Shown here piece by piece: positions 62,607 to 64,000 of a stretch of DNA of 64,000 nt. The DNA comes from Actinomycetota bacterium. Lineage in GTDB: Bacteria > Actinomycetota > Acidimicrobiia > Acidimicrobiales > Ilumatobacteraceae. Made by a program: the position numbers and the translations under genes. Where the stretch lies: the NCBI GenBank assembly GCA_947454105.1, contig CANGIP010000010.1:1-64000 (forward strand), given 5' to 3'. Numbering within the stretch: the stretch's first letter is position 1; each line of letters starts with the position of its first letter. The notes under the pieces were generated by a model that saw only the letters and a list, made by a program, of their open reading frames with translations, searched no databases and was not told where the DNA came from.

Positions 62607-62788
62607 GTTGCTGGTGTGAAGATGTCTGTTGGGACGCTCGTCGCTGGCTCGTGGTTGACTCACTGACGTCGCCCACATGCCCCGGTTTTGAATCATGTTG
62701 CTGGTGTGGGCTCAGTCAACGTTCATCACCCACGACCAGCTGCGCATCCCAACATCGACCGTCACGAGCAGGCGACGAGCCTCACACC
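62607..62788. repeat. Long interrupted palindrome in a 314-bp gene-free gap
   Basis: The gap 62564-62877 has no ORF of note. Nested and alternative inverted pairs: GGTGTGA (62613)/TCACACC (62782), GCTCGTCGC (62636)/GCGACGAGC (62772), TGTTGGGA (62627)/TCCCAACA (62747), GTTGACT (62654)/AGTCAAC (62714), GCCCACA (62671)/TGTGGGC (62705). The 12-mer GTTGCTGGTGTG is also directly repeated 90 bp apart (62607 and 62697). The region is more GC-rich than its flanks. It could be a structured RNA, a site for a recombinase, or a decayed mobile repeat. Confidence 0.6.
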
Positions 62789-62877
62789 AACTGGGTGAAA
62801 CCAGCCATCACAATTGTTCGTTCATACAGAAACTTCAGAACAACCCAATTTCCTGAAATATTTGGCAGGATTGAGAC

Positions 62878-63204
62878 ATGCAATTTTTAATCTCGGTCAT
62901 TGATGACCTCACTGCTTCGGGCACTCCTGAAGAAATGGAAGCGATCGATGTCTTCAATGACAAGTTGCGCGCGGGCGGTCATTGGGTATTCGCTGGTGGA
63001 CTCGCAGCACCACAGACTGCGATGGTGATTGATAATCGCAATGAAGCAAACCTGACGACCGGTCAACCTTTGTTTGCGGCGCAGGAGAATTTCAGTGGTT
63101 GTTGGATCATTAATGCGCCAGATTTAGAAACTGCACGTGCCCTTGCCTATGAAGGTTCGAAATGTTGCAACCGCAAAGTTGAACTACGTCCATTCTTGGG
63201 ATAA
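62878..63204 (+). CDS. YciI-family protein
   Basis: 108 residues, dimeric alpha/beta ferredoxin-like fold of the YCII/DGPF group: MQFLISVIDDLT, GGHWVFAGGLAAP, GCWIINAPDLETARALA. Family members are small dimers of unclear activity. Ribosome site CAGGA 9 nt upstream. Confidence 0.85.
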   Translation: MQFLISVIDDLTASGTPEEMEAIDVFNDKLRAGGHWVFAGGLAAPQTAMVIDNRNEANLTTGQPLFAAQENFSGCWIINAPDLETARALAYEGSKCCNRKVELRPFLG

Positions 63205-63213
63205 ACAGAAATC

Positions 63214-63417
63214 ATGGCTGAGAAAGTGACCGGTCCGGCGTCGTATTTTCCATCAATCGAAAAGAAGTACGGCAAGCCCATTGAACATTGGATGAAAGAG
63301 CTCAAGAAGGTGTCCAAATTGACCCACATGGAGCAGGTCGCTCATCTCAAAGACAAGTTTGAAATGGGACATGGTCATGCCAACGCAATTGTTGCTGTTT
63401 TCCGCAAAGAAATGTGA
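63214..63417 (+). CDS. DUF4287 protein
   Basis: 67 residues, nearly all DUF4287: YFPSIEKKYGKPIEHWM, LTHMEQVAHLKDKFEMGHGHANAIV. Function unknown. 9 nt after the YciI gene, so probably cotranscribed. Confidence 0.88.
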   Translation: MAEKVTGPASYFPSIEKKYGKPIEHWMKELKKVSKLTHMEQVAHLKDKFEMGHGHANAIVAVFRKEM

Positions 63418-63430
63418 CTAGGGTTCGATT

Positions 63431-63922
63431 GTGACTACTTCGCTTTCTGACCACGATGCCATTCGCCAAGTTGTCGCAAGATACGCGCGGGGAGTTGACC
63501 GCCTTGATGCCGATCTCATGAAGTCGGCATATTGGCCAGAGGCAACTGACGACCATGGAGTGTTCGTCGGTAACGCGATGGTGTTTTGTGAGCGGGTCGT
63601 TGCAACGCATCAGCGATTTACCGGCACCATGCATTGCAACATGAACCATGCGATCGAGGTAAACGGCGATTCAGCATCAGGCGAGATCTATAACGTCACG
63701 TATCTATTCCGTGAAGATGGCGACGTTCATTACATCGATACTTGGTTTGGGCGCTACCTCGATCAATACGAGAAGCGCGCGGGCGAATGGCGCATTCTCG
63801 AACGCATTTGTGTCCACGAGAACACCATGAGCCAAGTAGTTGACGCGCATATGCCCATTGATGCGCCAAAGTTCCGTCACGGAAGTGCTGACCGAGGCAC
63901 AAATACCCCACTTGGTCGTTAA
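63431..63922 (+). CDS. SnoaL/NTF2-like protein
   Basis: 163 residues, GTG start. DHDAIRQVVARYARGVDRLDADLM and the following cone-barrel strands fit the NTF2-like/SnoaL superfamily, often scytalone-dehydratase-like or polyketide cyclase-like. Substrate unknown. 13 nt after the DUF4287 gene. Confidence 0.85.
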   Translation: MTTSLSDHDAIRQVVARYARGVDRLDADLMKSAYWPEATDDHGVFVGNAMVFCERVVATHQRFTGTMHCNMNHAIEVNGDSASGEIYNVTYLFREDGDVHYIDTWFGRYLDQYEKRAGEWRILERICVHENTMSQVVDAHMPIDAPKFRHGSADRGTNTPLGR

Positions 63923-63939
63923 CCACTCACCCATTTGCC

Positions 63940-63945
63940 TAATCT
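63940..63945 (+). promoter_or_regulatory. Leaderless -10 box
   Basis: TAATCT, 6 nt before ATG 63952. Confidence 0.45.
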
Positions 63946-63951
63946 TGCCTG

Positions 63952-64000
63952 ATGTCATCGCAAGCCTTGGTGGGTAAATCTGCACTGGTCACTGGGTCTA
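63952..64000 (+). CDS. SDR family oxidoreductase, N-terminal fragment (runs off the window)
   Basis: Only 16 codons are present: MSSQALVGKSALVTGS. The KSALVTGS opening matches the first strand and cofactor loop of short-chain dehydrogenases. The start is supported by a TAATCT box. Confidence 0.6.
   Translation, partial: MSSQALVGKSALVTGS

Noticed and set aside
62607-62788. Integron attC site
   Set aside because: GTT/AAC-type ends occur, but the order is opposite to the RYYYAAC...GTTRRRY layout, no integrase or cassette array is nearby, and the length exceeds usual attC sites.

Overview
The window looks like chromosomal DNA of an actinobacterium of the Acidimicrobiia type, possibly an Ilumatobacteraceae-like aquatic lineage. 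This is an inference from gene content: F420-type LLM and PPOX oxidoreductases, a DUF4916 Nudix-like protein, Nei-type glycosylase, paired TrkA proteins beside an APC permease, cyclohexanone-monooxygenase-like flavoproteins, and large secreted proteins with a Cys-containing 'DTR...YPC' repeat. No rRNA, tRNA, CRISPR array, transposase, integrase or phage structural gene was seen. Genes are packed tightly on both strands. Many have a TANNNT hexamer 6-7 nt before the start codon, which suggests leaderless transcription and helps decide several starts.

Layout. 1-9.6 kb: the start of a secreted repeat protein (possibly frameshifted), an acyltransferase/SGNH protein, two Fe(II)/2-oxoglutarate dioxygenases, an FAH hydrolase, an MFS-Nudix-dienelactone hydrolase operon and a DUF2207 membrane protein. 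9.6-18.8 kb: repair and redox genes (Tag, a Nei-like protein without the catalytic Pro-Glu, PPOX, a FtsX-type ABC exporter, an NMN-adenylyltransferase-like protein, 1-Cys peroxiredoxin, nitroreductase). 18.8-26.8 kb: two very large secreted subtilisin-family proteins, one with two complete protease domains. 26.8-30.6 kb: LLM oxidoreductase, phosphotransferase and Baeyer-Villiger-type monooxygenase.

31.0-36.8 kb is the most unusual coding region: a four-gene operon (YbjN-like protein, DUF4157/eCIS-core protein with a Gly-rich membrane-active-looking segment, an unknown protein, and an AAA+ ATPase) with no contractile-injection structural genes nearby. 36.9-45 kb: DEAD-box helicase with a structured leader, release factor 3, TetR, cysteine-desulfurase-like protein, VIT1/CCC1 transporter, SelO and nitroreductase. 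45-48 kb: a GH29 alpha-L-fucosidase and a PepSY protein, each bracketed by copies of a 52-bp palindromic element (four copies in the window). 48.1-51.7 kb: an APC permease (KimA-like?) with two TrkA proteins and an OB-fold protein, probably potassium homeostasis. 51.8-55.6 kb: a MarR-linked operon for aromatic compound turnover. 55.6-58.3 kb: another secreted repeat protein, ended by a near-ideal terminator lying inside the convergent marR coding sequence. 58.4-64 kb: SDRs, TetR, haloalkane-dehalogenase-like hydrolase, epimerase and small proteins, plus a 314-bp intergenic region with a roughly 180-bp interrupted palindrome.

All family calls were made by reading motifs. No database search was run.
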